The translations under genes were made by a program, and so were the position numbers. This document shows, piece by piece, positions 23,974-36,471 of a DNA stretch of 64,000 bases. The notes beneath the pieces are model-generated. The model worked only from the letters and a program-made list of their open reading frames with translations. It had not been told where the DNA came from and searched no databases. Every line of letters begins with the position of its first letter. The stretch's first letter is position 1. The DNA is taken from positions 21,305,137-21,369,136 of the forward strand of contig NC_135212.1 of the NCBI RefSeq assembly GCF_052324685.1, in the 5' to 3' direction. Origin of the DNA: Brachyhypopomus gauderio (lineage: Eukaryota; Chordata; Actinopteri; Gymnotiformes; Hypopomidae).

Positions 23974-26900
23974 GGTTAAACAAGAATCAATACATCCAGT
24001 TTGTCACAATGACAGCGTGACTTTCAGGAAATTCCAAACTGCTGATTCTCATGACCCTTGCTTTCCTCTGACCCGGGATGATCGCAGCAGTATGAAAATG
24101 GCACTCACTCAGTAAATGTTCTGCCCGGAGGGCATTTCTAACAAGTTAGACATTTGTAAGCACAGTTAAAACAGCAGACACACGCAGACTTTGTAGGGCC
24201 CTGAAATGTCGCCCCCTGTTGGTCCTGAACTCCTACCTCTGCCATCTGCTGCTTTCGCTGGGCTTTGGTGGCCTCTGTGTAGGCATTGTGGTCCGTCTCG
24301 ATGAGCACAAGATTGTTGGTCTCGGGGTGAATAACAAATTTGCGCGGCGTGTACTGCAGTGGGAAGGCCACCTGGTTGAAGACCGCACCCAGTTTCTCCA
24401 GAGCCAGGATCCTGTCCAGGGAGAGCCCAGACACAAGAGACATGAAACAGCAGCTTAGAAAAGACTCATCTGTCATCAGCGTTCTGTCATCAGCGTTCTC
24501 ATCTACAGGTCAGTATTCAGATTTTTTTAAAATTACCAGATCAAAAATCACCCTCAGAAAATAAGTACTGGTTTCAGAATTACACCACACTGATCACTAA
24601 AGAAACAGCTATGAAAGATTTGCGTAATTTAAAACTATGATGAACCATTAAGGAGCTCATAGCTGCAGGCACTCAGAACAGAGAACAGTGGCTTTATTCA
24701 AACACTGTCTGACATGCTTCAGCTAACAGGTCATGGAAATGGCCCGTTTACAACCGAAAGTGTCCGCTGAGAAATCCAAGTACCCGTTGCTGCAGAAGCA
24801 AAAGTCCAGGGGGTCCATACCGTCCATGGTTTCTTTTGGTTGGTCCAGGGGGCAGAGCTGGACCTAATCCAACTCCTCCTACCGTCCATATCTTCTTTTC
24901 ATTGGTTTAAATTCATCACATTTCAATTGGTCGTTAAGCTAACACGTGTCGCTTATGTTTTCCGACCAGGAAATATAAATCCAATAAATTCACCCTTAAG
25001 ACTTTTACCGTTTAAAGATCAAAATGTGTGCAGAATGGACAGTGGCATTTACTGCAACATGTAGTGCACCGCACAACTGAAACAGTCTGTCCTTTTTTCA
25101 AAACCGTGATATGCATCTTTAGATGGATGGAAAAATATAAATGGCATTATATTAGTTGTTGTGAAGTTTTTCAGTGAACTGGTTAATGAGGATCATGGCC
25201 GTTACATGCACGCACTACTGAATAACAATTGACGTGTCCATGCGGTACCGAACAGCACAACCATTACAAATTATAAGTAACTACAGCAAACCCTAATTAA
25301 TTTAACAGTTTATGTCCAATATGAAGAACACAACATGCATAAATATTTAATACATCTGTATTCTGTTTAGCTAACCGCTCGTCTTCTAACATCACCTAGA
25401 GTAGATAAACCTAACAGTGGTTGTTCGTGCAAACAGAAACAGTCAGATTTAGTATAGTCACAAAAGGAAACTAGTTACTAGCATTAGCAAGATGAAAATT
25501 GGTTTATAATGAACTTACTTTCACATTCGTGATTGTTCACAAATGAACGTAAGTGAGTAAATAAGAATAGTAATGTAGGACGGCAACAGTGATTTGGAAT
25601 GGCTGATCTGATACAACTCCTCCTGCGTAGTGCAATTACTTCAGACCAATGAAAACACCACGGTGGGAGGAGTTGGATCTAGATCCAGCTCCACCCCCTG
25701 GACTTTTGCTTCTGCAGCGACGGGTATCTCGAGAAATCACCAAGTCCAGCTCACTGAGCCCAACACACTAAGCAGAGTAATTCTTACATTTCAAATGTTT
25801 AGAAACACTTAAACCGCTCTATTCAAGTTGCAGCGACACGAGTCCGGGACGCTACCTGAGTGTGTTGGTGGAGATGGCCACGATGCCTTCGGGACACTGT
25901 TCGGAGGCGAAGCCTGAGGCGTACTCCAGCGTCTCGTAGGACAGCGGCGTCAGATGGAAGCGTGACTGGTAGGAGTAGCTGAGCCAGGACCGGCTGGACA
26001 TGGCCAGCACCTGAGAGGAAGACACAAGCACACTGAGCAACGAGGTCCAGCAGCGGAGCGGCCAGCCTGGAGACGGGGGAGGAGGGCCGGACGGGTCACA
26101 CTTACGGCCTCCTGACCCTGCATCCGCACTCTGAACAGCTTGACGGGCCGAGAGCCCAGGTAGCGTGTGCGGGTGTCCGACAGGTCTCCGGTCACCGGGT
26201 CCAGCACGGTACGAAGCAACACGCCGTTCTGACACACACACACAGGGCGACATTTCACTACACGGACCAACCACAGCTCGTGCGGCACAGAGCACCAATC
26301 ACAAGGCGGGTGAGATTTAGAGGACATCTTTCCAGAGCTCCAGATGGGGCTGTGGAGCAGAGAGCGCCACCTGCAGGCCAATGTTGAGGTAGAGGAAGCC
26401 GATGGAGCCCTTCTCTCCGAGCTCCTCCTGCTTCTCCACACCCCCCATCTCCACGATGCACAGCGACTCGGGTTGGGCCGGCAGGGCCTGCATGCTCAGC
26501 GGCTGGAGACAGTCCTACACCCCACGGGGCGAGAGAGCGAGAGGAAGACGGTCAGGAAGGAGCGCGCGGGCGTGCGAGGAAGACCGTGGCGGGGCGGGGG
26601 GTGGGGCGGTTACCGAGGGGTCCAGGGAGATGATGCGCACGGTGTTGTCCGCCAAACCTACGGCCAGGAAGCGGGAACGCTGCTCGCCGGGAGGGACGTT
26701 GGCGAGACTCATGCACACCACGTCGGCAGACATCTCCTTCCTCTCGGTGTACTCGTTCAGCTGACCAGACTGGGGCAGGAGGGGAGGGGGTACAGACACA
26801 CAGAGAAACAGAGGGAGGTTGGATGGGTAACTGGACTATTAGGCAACACTAACTCATCAGTGCAGCCATGGCCTAGCGGTTAGGGAACTGGTCTTGTGAC

Positions 26901-26979
26901 CGGAGGGTCGCAGGTTCAAACCCCAGGCCATGACTGAGGTGCCCCTGAGCAAGGCCCTTAACCCTCAATTGCTCACTTG

Positions 26980-27014
<35 letters not shown>

Positions 27015-28469
27015 AGATAAAAATGTAAGTCGCTCTGGATAAGGGCGTCTGCCAAATGCCATAAATGTAAATCAGTGTGGTTTCAAGGGACAAGCGGGGG
27101 CAGGGACGAGAGGCGGCCGGCGGAGACGTACCGGGTCCATCTCGAAGTAGACCAGCTCGCCCCCGGTCAGGGCGATGACCACCTGCCGCTGGTTAACGGC
27201 ACAGCGCACGATGGTCTTCTTCCCCGGGGTTTTCCACTCATTCACACGCTTATCTGCCCTGATGTGGCGGATACCGTCCGGGTAGACCTGGGGGAGGGTG
27301 GGGAGGGTGTGAAAGCAGGTCAGATATGAACTTGGATTTATTGGGCTCATAAAATGAACGATAATCTTCCCAAACACATTTCCAACCGAGAGGGTCTTCT
27401 GGATGTGCATTTAGTGACACACTGCAGTATTACTCCATAAAGCACCTGTAAATGTGTAAGGGTTGTGCGCCACACACGTGTGGACACTAGTGCTCCATGC
27501 ATGGTGCATTTTTGTTTGGCCTCTGCAGCAAGAGCCAATAAAACCTGAACTGGAGCAATAATAACTGAGCCATTGTACACACTCCTTCCGTGTGCAGGAC
27601 ACACACACTTCTGCAGCAGGCAGGCAGGCACACACACACACGTGCGCACTGCAATTCCACCATGATACAAATATTTGAGTTGCGGGACACTTGATCTTAT
27701 CTTGATCTTATGGTGGCCCTGGTTGTGGTGATCAGGGGAGCTAACTGAAGCCTCTTCCCCACCTTGATGATCAGATACAACCAAATCATGTTTTTAGTGT
27801 TGACTTGCAAATAGAAACCAGTAAGTGACTTCTCTCCCACACCATACAGGAAGCAGCGAAGCGTGCACACACAAACCTTCGGTGAGCAGATCAGAGACAA
27901 AGTCGGCTCCTCTGTGGGCTGGTTTTCCAAACCACTGTGCACACGCACACGCACACACACGAGCAGCTGTGACCAAAAGTTGCTTCTGTTTCTGCTGCCT
28001 GGTACAAACCTGCACAAGAGCATCTTCACCCAGCAGAGAGCAGGACAGCGTAGGCGTGGTGCCGAGGAACCCGGAGTCTGTCACCTCCTCTACGGTCTCA
28101 CCGATGGACAGAACCAGGGTGGCATTGACGAACGACACAATGATGTACGCGTCAAACTCGTCTGCAAAGTGAGAAACCAGGTGTTGGTGAAGCAGTTCAA
28201 AGACACAAACTGTGAGCCCTGTGGCCATCACCAGGCACTGAAACACCCAGACAGGACACAGGACACATCAGTGCAAACGTCTCCCACTGCATCTCATTAT
28301 AGCATTATAGTTATGACTTAACTAACTGTAACCTAATAAAACAAAGTGAAACTCAAAGTTAATCAACGCCAGCAACAAGAATTACAACCAAACGGTTTCT
28401 GATAAGGCTACAAAGCATAGTAAACTGTGGCAGAACAAACGACTATGATAGTCAACAGGCAAAGCTTGT

Positions 28470-28532
<63 letters not shown>

Positions 28533-31500
28533 CTCCGTCACTACTCTTTTCACAGTTCAGTTATTAGAGGCACTGAACAAACAGCAGAAGTCACATGACT
28601 TCAGGGAACAGTGCTTGGATTTGGACAAGACTCAAAATGAGCACAACGTGCCAGCCAGGCGGTTGAAGGGAGTCGATATTCAGAGGCCCACTGCCTGAAT
28701 AGCTCAACAGGCAAGAGCATGTCTGGGGAATCAATACAAGGTAATGGGAGCGTGGAAAACCCGGAGTACCTGAACACTGAGGAGTGGGATTGGAACACCT
28801 CTGGGTGGGATTTTAGAAAGCAGGTTCAACAAACAAAACTTTGAAGTACGAGTTGACCTAACTCAACCGAACGATGCCCGAGTTAGCAGAGATTTGAGTA
28901 GACTGAAATTTAAGTTATTAAATTAATGATTTTAAATGATACCCATGAGATGAAAGACTTTTTTTCTTTCCTGTATTTACTGCCTTTTTTGAAACATCCA
29001 TGGGGGTGGTGATGGTTTTGAGTGTTTAATGTGGAGTGATCTGATGGCACAGGGGGGAACTTCCTCTGGATCATCATGTGTAATGCCCAGGTGTCTGGAG
29101 CCCCAAACCAGCAAGTATGAAGTGCCCTGCCTTCTCAGGGACGGCCACAAGTGCCCTCGGCCACTGGAACCTGGACTAGGTTCACCTCGGTCCTGGCCGC
29201 AGTCCTGCAGCGGGCCAAACTGCAGCAGGGTCAGGATGTGAGGTCCTAAGAGACAGCAGGAAGGGAGAATATCTGTCTCCAAGAAGGAAACCGCCTCAAT
29301 CAAGATGGGAAGGAATGTGTGATAAGACACGGTCATTAGGTAAAACCCATGTCTGTTGTAGCCTATGCATCATCACATAACTTTTTTATCACAATAAATT
29401 TTTATTAATTTACTGAAACCCATCACATATATTACTATTAACAATACTTGGGTAAAAGTAATTATATTGTGATATAAAGCTTTGGATTGGAAGAAAATGT
29501 TGTTATTGTCTATATGATTTGTGTTCTTCAGTAGTTAATGTGTGGAGCAGCTACAGGCACCCAGAATAGAGCACCATCCATCACTGGGCACACACACCAG
29601 GACGACGCAAGAGGACTTCACCTCTGCTCTCTAGACTGTGGGAGGAAACCCACACAGACGAGGAGAACATGGAAACTCCACCCAGAGACTAAACTCCACC
29701 CAGAGACTAAACCCAGGGTTCCCACACCTTGGTTAACATCAAATTCAAGGACCTTTCAATGACTTTCCAGGACCAACTTCCTCAAATTCAAGGACTGCAC
29801 CTGGCACCATTTACCTACTGTTACCCCTGAATATGTTGTCAAAAAACTATGTTAATACAATGCAGATTCAAAAGACCGAATGCCATTTCAAGCCATGCAT
29901 CCTGAAATGTTCTGTGCATGACATTAAGCGTTGATTAAACGAAAACTTAATTCACACTCAACATGACTGGCAATGTAACAGTGGACCTGTGAGAAGGTGA
30001 CATTCACGTAAAGCGGCTACACATACGTTAACTACATACAGGAAACACTAGCTTATGGTGCTGAACAAGCAAACAAACTTCTCTACAGGAGAATGACCAA
30101 ACTTTTGCAAAGTAAAAGTCAGCAGAGGCCCTGCAGAATCAATATAATTTTAAATGAACTTGTGCTGGCAAAATTATGACACATTGACAGTAGACAAATA
30201 ATAACAATAATACACATATACATATACAGTACATACATAAAACACAGTAGCAAAGCCGTGTAATGAGATTAGAACTATAGATTTCTAGAGAAATCTGGTG
30301 CGAGATGATTCTAGCATTTTCCAAGTTTTTTAATCTACTTAATGAAGAGTAATATGAATTGAATTCATTCATAAAGAGAAAAGAAGGCTTTTAACCACTC
30401 CACTTACTGTAGTGAATATGGTATTTTGCTAAAAGTACGACTACATTTATGGCATCAGAGAAATCCAAACTTAAGTTTTCCGCATAAAGTAAAATGGTAT
30501 CAAAAGAAAGAATGTTAAGTTTGAGATTAATCGAGTTTCTAGTGTCCATGCAAAAACTTTGTGAATGTTGACATGAAAAAACAAATGCTCCTGGAATTCA
30601 TCTTCTGACTTACAAAAGGCACATGAATCCACATCAAGTTTAAATCTTCTTTCAAGAAACATGGCTACAGGATATTTCTTATTTTGAAATGAGTCTTTTT
30701 TACTTTAGAAGATATAGGCCATTTGACAAGCCATTGTGGTTATAGAATTTGTATTAGGATGTTTCTTGAAAGAATCTCTATTACATCTATTGTCTCTTAC
30801 CATGAGTGATAATCTTGTTATTACACTTAAAGTCAACTAAGTTAGTCATTCACTTTTAACATGGGCGTCGAAACAGTCAACTCTGAATATAAAATGACAT
30901 TTTTGATTAATTGAATTAATGCTAAAGGACTTTGCAGACTTTCTTAAAATCTTTATAACTATCAGATCATATTTTTCAACAAAGGATGAGAAATTTAAAA
31001 CATTAAAACAATCTTTTTCATAGCAATCTTTTGTAAATATTGACTTCCTACCAACTGTGCCCTATTATTCCTTGACTGCGGTCTTCATCCATGTGAAATT
31101 TCAAACTCCCCAAAATATTCAAGGACCTTCAAGGACGGCTGTCTTTTATGCCTGTTTTCAAAAACTTTCCAGGGCCTTGAACTTATTTCTTCAGATTCAC
31201 AAACTTTCAAGGATTTCAAGGACCTGTGGGAACCCTGTAAACCCCACCCAGAGACTAAACCCCAGCGAGACGCTCAAACACTGACCTCCAAGCCATGTAT
31301 ATCCAGTACACAAGGTAGCAGGTTAGCTTCAAAGCACATGTTGCCACAGCAACTAAAGTAAACTTAATCTGAACTTTGGAAAGGAAAACCCCGTTTCCCA
31401 AAAAGACTGAATTAAAAGATTTAAACACACTTTCTGGAACCAGCTGGGATTAGAACTGCTTGTACCAGTGAGTAATCACTGCCAGTCAGTGCACCAGTTA

Positions 31501-31740
31501 CACCACTTACACCAGTACCTCCTTCAGTAGTGGCCGGACCTACTGCATTTACCTTCAACATGTCTCTTAACAGTCCACACAGCGTTGGGGTTACCAGGGA
31601 GTTCAGACACGGCCATCTCCGAGACCTAGGGAGGCATGCACGCACACACGCGAACACACACACACAAACAGTTTAAAATATTTTGTGGTCTGACACTTCA
31701 GAATGAAACTTGCACCCGTTTGTCCAGCTGCAAAGCTTCC

Positions 31741-31795
<55 letters not shown>

Positions 31796-32878
31796 CCAGT
31801 CCATGTCTAAGAACCCTCAGGGTGGACCGGGGTCCTCTCCCACACGACACGTACAGCTGAGGAGTGTCCTCGTTAGCCAGATCAGCAATCTAAAGCAGGG
31901 AGACACAGAGCCAAGAAACAGCATAAATGTTCAATTCTCATATATTGTAATAACTGAACAGGATGCAGGTCCTGTTTACCCCCGAGTACACTGGTATATG
32001 GTAATACAATGGCATGTATGCAGCCTGACCTGAGAACATGAGAGGCTGTGGTACGCTTCAAAACATTAAACAATGGTCAATGTCAATGGTTACACTAGCA
32101 GAGCAGGCAACCCCCCCCCCCCCCCCCCCCCCCTTGAGACCTTGTAAAGACACGGCTCAGTTTGTACAGTGTACAGTCACCCTTCAGAAGTGCAACACTT
32201 CAGATATCAAATTTGCCCACCCGAAAGGCTTGTACTGGGTGGGTGGGTTACTTCAGTAACACTGTAAAGAAATCCACTCTGCTGGTGGACTAACTGGTCT
32301 AGGGGTCACGATTCCACCGATGGCATCGGATGTTTCTACCATCTGCTGACACTGAATGCTGTCATGGAAACCCTCTGCTTCTTCTGCCACAAGACGTTCA
32401 GTATATTTGTTGTATATTTATTATTAAATACTTATTTATATTCTAGACCCCCAACCACAGAGCCAGGGCAGCTTCCTGTGGGGAAACCCTAAAAGTTTTC
32501 TTCTGACTCATGCGACGGCCACAACGACGTTATATCCGCAGACCTGATCTTATCTTTAGGTGTGTGTGAATGCTTCTTTTAGTGAAATTCCATAAACCGT
32601 TAGACCAACAAGTACTCAACCACTCTGAACCACTGAATTATTCAGTATCAGTACTCACACTGTTCCCTTTTCCACTGCAAGGCGCTACCCCTCACTCTGC
32701 TCCTCACAACACCTAGTGGCCAAATCGAGTTCAGCAGGCAAGGAATGAAGGAATGGCTTCAAATGTTTGATTTGTTTTTTATTTATCACCATCAATCCGA
32801 GAATGAGCTTCACAGCTTTGGCCTACAGACTCGCATGCCCCACCACACGAGCTCTTTTATGCACGAACGAAACCCCCC

Positions 32879-32939
<61 letters not shown>

Positions 32940-35900
32940 CCCCGCTGACCTGGCAGGACATGATGGGGGACAGGTTCTCCTGCTCGTCCACCAGCACCAG
33001 GTTCTTGAGAGGCCGCGGCTGGAAGAAGAACGTGTCTCCTTCTTCCAGAGGCATGGCCGACGAGAACTCCGGCTCCTCGTCATCGTCTCCCAGGTGCGCA
33101 ATCTGATACAGGTAACTAGAAGACAGCCCAGGACAGATACAGGTAACTAGAAGACAGCCCAGGACAGATACAGGTCACTAGAAGACAGCCCAGGACAGAT
33201 ACAGGTAACTAGAAGACAGCCCAGGACAGAAACTCAGGATTAGACGGGTGTTGCGGTGTTGGTTATGGAAGCTCAGGGACCTTCAACACAACTGATATTA
33301 AAACACATGCAGTATGCAGTACACTGGAATGCTGCAAAACAATGAAAATGAGAACTTAAATAAATAAACCAGAGTGAAGCGTTCTTTTGGAACTGCCTGT
33401 TTACAGGAAATGGTCACTGGGAGGAACAGTTCACAAACACAACATCAAGTTAGGTTCATTTGTTTGACATTTGGGGAAAGTATGTTGCAACTTACTGGTT
33501 TCCAAACTCCGATGACACGAATAAGAAGCCGGTCTTCAACACACACATGGCTGTGGCCACTGGGATTGTGTCAAAGTACTTCATTCTGATCTCTGTGACC
33601 TAGGAAACGAAAACAACGAATCACTGTTTATACACGCTGAATGCAATTTATAGCACTGAAACTGATCCATAAACACAACGCATGTTATTTATGTAGTCAT
33701 GGGCAATAACTGTAGCCCGAAATAAAATCAACATTCAAACATTATGCCCAAGACTCTAACCCACCCAACACATTGATTTGATTTACTAGTTCTGACTGTT
33801 CCTTCCAAACATTATTATGTATGTCTACACCCACACGTACCTTTACTACACTGATGTATTTATGTATGCCTTTATCTTTTAACACATGTGCATATACAGA
33901 ACAAACTGATCCTAGATCAGCAAGATCACAGGCCAGCTGCAGCTCTCACCATCTCCTCATCTGTTTCCAGGGTAACCTTGAAAATATCACCCTGCTCTGT
34001 CTGAGCGAGGAAGAAGAACATGGACTTGGTCTTGTGCGTGGCGGAGCAGACGAAGATCATGCCCCTCTCAGGGTCGTCCAGGTCGTTCTGATAGAGACAC
34101 ACACAGTAAACCAAGGGGACATCAAACAGATCACACAAGAGTCCTCCCGAGGATTCCACAGACACCGCAGTATCCGCAAATTATAAGTAAACCCTCTCAA
34201 CAGACTGAGATCAGAAGGGTTCGTTGTCTCCAGGGACTGTGTCTGAGAACATCCATCATTTCACCTGCCACATGCAAGTTGGGATTCTGGGAAAATTCTT
34301 TAACCATAAATTCCTGCCTGACACACAACCTCGGTCATACTCACCCTTCTGCGCGGAATGGGACAGCGGATGTCTGGCTGGTCTCCAAAGTTCTTGTAAG
34401 TGATGTAATTCTCAGAGCAGATGAGCACTCCACTAGGGCCGTCAGAGCCTCCTGGCACTGGGAGACACAGGGACACAGGATGGAGAGCCTCGTCAGTTAG
34501 AGCACATCAGAGTAATCACCCCTGACACTGACAGACTGCTTTAATATGGGTGAGTCAGAGCATAACATTCTCTCCAGCATCAGTCAGAGAAGAGACATGA
34601 AAGTATTCATCATTCCAACATCACAGCCCTGTCGGTTACGGCTGCACTTGGGGGAGTGTGGGGGTGGTACCTGTGATCAGGAAGTTGCCATGTTCCTCCA
34701 GGGCTTCACTGTACTTGCGCACCACGTGGTTGAGTCCCAGGTCCAGCTCGTAGAAGGTCAGGGTCTGCTGCGTGTTGGCCGCGGCCTCGCCCGTGGGGTC
34801 GTTGTCGGCTTCCTGCGAGACAGGGCAGGGCGGAACGCCAATGAGTGGAAGCAACCGAGATGTGTTCAGGTGAAGGTGGTGCAGGCACGCAGCAAATCAG
34901 ATTTACTGTTTATGTTCTCTCCATCAACACGTCAGAGAAGAGACATGAACAGATTCATCATTTCAGTGGTGAACTGCTGCATTGAATAAACATGTTACAC
35001 TAAATGACTAGCAGAAAAGTGAAGTAACATTTCACTTCATCAGACAGACACCGGCACCAAGAAGCTCCATGTTGAAAAATACTGTCATGAACACCAATGA
35101 CGGTTATGAATAAAATCATCAATATTAATATTTCCCAGACTGAAGGCACGGCAGGTATCTTCAATCCAAACGGAGTCAACAGAGCAGAGAAGTCGACAAA
35201 TGCAGGCGGAGAACTTTCAAGCTCACCTCATAGTCCATTTCGAGGCAGGCGAACATGGGGTTCTCGAAGCCCACGTCCACCCCCACCACGTGGTAGACCA
35301 GGGTGTTGGCCTTGTGCGCCTCCAGAGGGGAGGAGATGGTTAGACGTGCAGCAGCGTCTCTGTTCAGGATGTACACCAGCTTCTGCTTCTCTATGGCACC
35401 TGCATGGACGGTGAACACAAAACACCCCTGATACGTCACTGGTTCTGGTCATCTGTTCGAGACCTTTAATCACCGGTCCAAAACGCACTACACCATACAG
35501 GACCAGCACATTTATAGGTTTAAAAGAAGCCACAGCCAGACCTATCATCACTGCTCTGCCTTTGGGGTCCACAGCCAGGAACTGGCCAGGAACGATGCGA
35601 CGACAGCCGCTCTTGCCGAAGGTCTCCTGGTGCACCTTCTCAAACATGTTCTTGGAGGGCTGGTATTCCAGGATGACGATGCGGCCCGAGTCACTCCCGA
35701 CCACCACGTAGTCTTCAAATTAAAAACCCAGACACAATAGCACCAAACTGAGACAACACACTCCTACTCTGATGGAAGCTTATAGAATGCAGTATTTTAC
35801 AGACACTGCAATTCATCATGATGAAGGCGTACATAAGGAAAACAGCAAAACTATTTTGAAAGGTCAGAATGAAAATCTTTTACGCATCTCAACACAAATT

Positions 35901-36471
35901 CTGTTAATAGTATATATACACTGCTGTCGGTGTCTAACATAAATAGATTAAGAAGACACCGAGTTCAAGTGCACAGTGTCAGCAGCTTATCTGGTTCATG
36001 TCTTCAGAAATGCAAAAACAGCACCAAAAGCATGAATAAACTGAAGCGAACACACACTAATCCCACCCTGCGAGTAGCAGCCCGTGTTCAGTCCCACACT
36101 CACCTTTGGTGCCGCCGGTGAGCCTGAAGGCCATGAGGGAGCGTACGACGCCAAACACCTCCATGGTGAGCAGCGTGTGAACCTTGCCTGTGTTGGCATC
36201 TGGACGGAGCAGTTCCAGAATCTTCCCCCGGGAAACCACAATCTCCTGCAGCTTGGTACCTACACACAGAGAGAGAAAACGTTCGGACTGTGACCACACG
36301 AGATCTACTGCAACCTACAAACCTTCTGATGTACAAGGCAGTTGTAGAAAAATAATAAACAATCCCTTCTTACAGATCAATACCAACAGTGAGAGGTATA
36401 CCTGAGAAGTTGCCATGAATGGCATGAGTGATACCAGTGGCGCGCTGCAAGGTCAGGTTGTACAGAAACAT
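18863..36471 (-). CDS. sf3b3: SF3B3 (SAP130), U2 snRNP SF3b subunit 3, complete, 26 coding exons, 1217 aa
   Basis: SF3B3 is a scaffold of the SF3b complex, which holds U2 snRNP on the branch site; it is built like DDB1 and CPSF160, with beta-propellers and a C-terminal CPSF_A-type region. Exons: 36402-36471, 36104-36259, 35542-35712, 35227-35399, 34671-34812, 34345-34457, 33950-34087, 33496-33599, 32950-33115, 31794-31889, 31553-31625, 28010-28161, 27132-27287, 26614-26769, 26371-26514, 26106-26228, 25856-26010, 24237-24411, 23656-23861, 23389-23545, 22523-22648, 21766-21978, 21490-21588, 20270-20413, 19635-19739, 18863-19003. They sum to 3654 bases, 1217 codons plus stop, every phase agreeing. 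Start is [20 protein letters not shown] and end is [13 protein letters not shown]. Other anchors are [33 protein letters not shown] and [18 protein letters not shown]. Introns carry a SINE, a hAT-like element, a short inverted-repeat element and several microsatellites touching splice sites. Confidence 0.97.
20615..20925. repeat. dispersed repeat fragments in SF3B3 intron (20414-21489)
   Basis: Contains CAGGGGTAATCAACTATATT and GCGGGCCAAATTTGGCAGAT, words I recognise from common fish noncoding repeats, followed by a poly-G and GGC-rich patch at about 20691-20712. Boundaries are uncertain. Confidence 0.4.
22780..23115. repeat. possible dispersed repeat in SF3B3 intron (22649-23388)
   Basis: Has words seen in fish dispersed repeats, such as TTGGGTGTGTTTACACCTGG, and an internal near-duplication of CAGGGACCGGTGCCTGACCA and CACAGACCGG. 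No terminal repeats were resolved. Confidence 0.3.
23864..23971. repeat. G29 run followed by (GA)n, part of an SF3B3 acceptor site
   Basis: Twenty-nine consecutive G at 23864-23892, then about 39 GA units to about 23971. On the gene strand this is (TC)n then C29 then AG at 23863-23862, directly before the exon starting at 23861. It forms an almost pure pyrimidine tract of about 108 bases. Confidence 0.95.
24783..25724. mobile_element. 942-bp non-autonomous element with inverted ends in SF3B3 intron
   Basis: The left end CCCGTTGCTGCAGAAGCAAA continues to AGTCCAGGGGG. The right end is its reverse complement with one early mismatch, about 30 bp long. TA flanks both ends (24781-24782 and 25725-25726). 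There is no coding capacity. The second layer inside the ends (AACTCCTCC words) is also inverted. Family is not assigned; TA flanks would fit a Tc1/mariner-type target. Confidence 0.75.
26863..27072 (+). mobile_element. tRNA-derived SINE in SF3B3 intron
   Basis: tRNA-like head with TGGCCTAGCGGTTAGGGAAC (A-box region) and GGTTCAAACCCC (B box), a body with CCATGACTGAGGTGCCCCTG, then about 30 A at about 26983-27011, and the tail GTAAGTCGCTCTGGATAAGG ... GTCTGCCAAATGCC. This tail is the LINE-like 3' end shared by many fish SINEs. It is antisense to SF3B3 and lies between the exons at 26769 and 27132, only 60 bases from the latter. Confidence 0.88.
28471..28531. repeat. (CA)n microsatellite, about 30 units
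   Basis: Uninterrupted CA run in the largest SF3B3 intron (28162-31552). Confidence 0.97.
29540..29713. repeat. LINE-type tail fragment and short tandem copies
   Basis: Contains GTGGGAGGAAACCCACACAG and GGAGAACATGGAAACTCCAC, a phrase common at the 3' ends of fish retroposons. Two copies of CCACCCAGAGACTAAAC follow. A third and related copy continues after 31238, showing that the next element split this repeat. Confidence 0.6.
29714..31237. mobile_element. hAT-like non-autonomous element, 1.5 kb, in SF3B3 intron
   Basis: Left end CAGGGTTCCCACACC and right end GGTCCTTGAA-type repeat closing with TGTGGGAACCCTG are inverted copies. Repeats of TCAAGGAC occur just inside both ends. The flanks share TAAACCC, the expected target duplication. 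The middle contains a LINE fragment and AT-rich filler. CAGGG ends and a duplication of about 7-8 bp fit the hAT superfamily. Confidence 0.7.
30471..30662 (-). pseudogene. fragment of a LINE reverse-transcriptase C-terminus
   Basis: A 63-codon open frame with [16 protein letters not shown] and EHLFFH, the Cys-x2-Cys ... EHLFF pattern found at the C-terminus of many non-LTR retrotransposon polyproteins. It is isolated and truncated inside the hAT-like element. Confidence 0.6.
31743..31793. repeat. (CA)n microsatellite fused to an SF3B3 donor site
   Basis: About 25 CA units. On the gene strand the exon 31794-31889 ends GAG and the intron begins GTGTGTGT, so the donor GT is the first unit of the repeat. 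Confidence 0.96.
32110..32133. repeat. poly-C run
   Basis: Uninterrupted run of about 24 C in the SF3B3 intron between exons at 31889 and 32950. Confidence 0.95.
32872..32938. repeat. poly-C plus (CA)n microsatellite next to an SF3B3 donor
   Basis: About 23 C followed by about 21 CA units. On the gene strand the exon 32950-33115 is followed by GTCAGCGGGGCC and then directly by the (GT)n run. Confidence 0.95.
33105..33228. repeat. 31-bp tandem repeat, four copies, spanning an SF3B3 intron/exon boundary
   Basis: Units start at 33105, 33136, 33167 and 33198, each GATACAGGTAACTAG plus AAGACAGCCCAGGACA. The first unit contains the true acceptor and first bases of the exon that starts at 33115. 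The third unit has one change, GGTCAC for GGTAAC. Confidence 0.95.
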
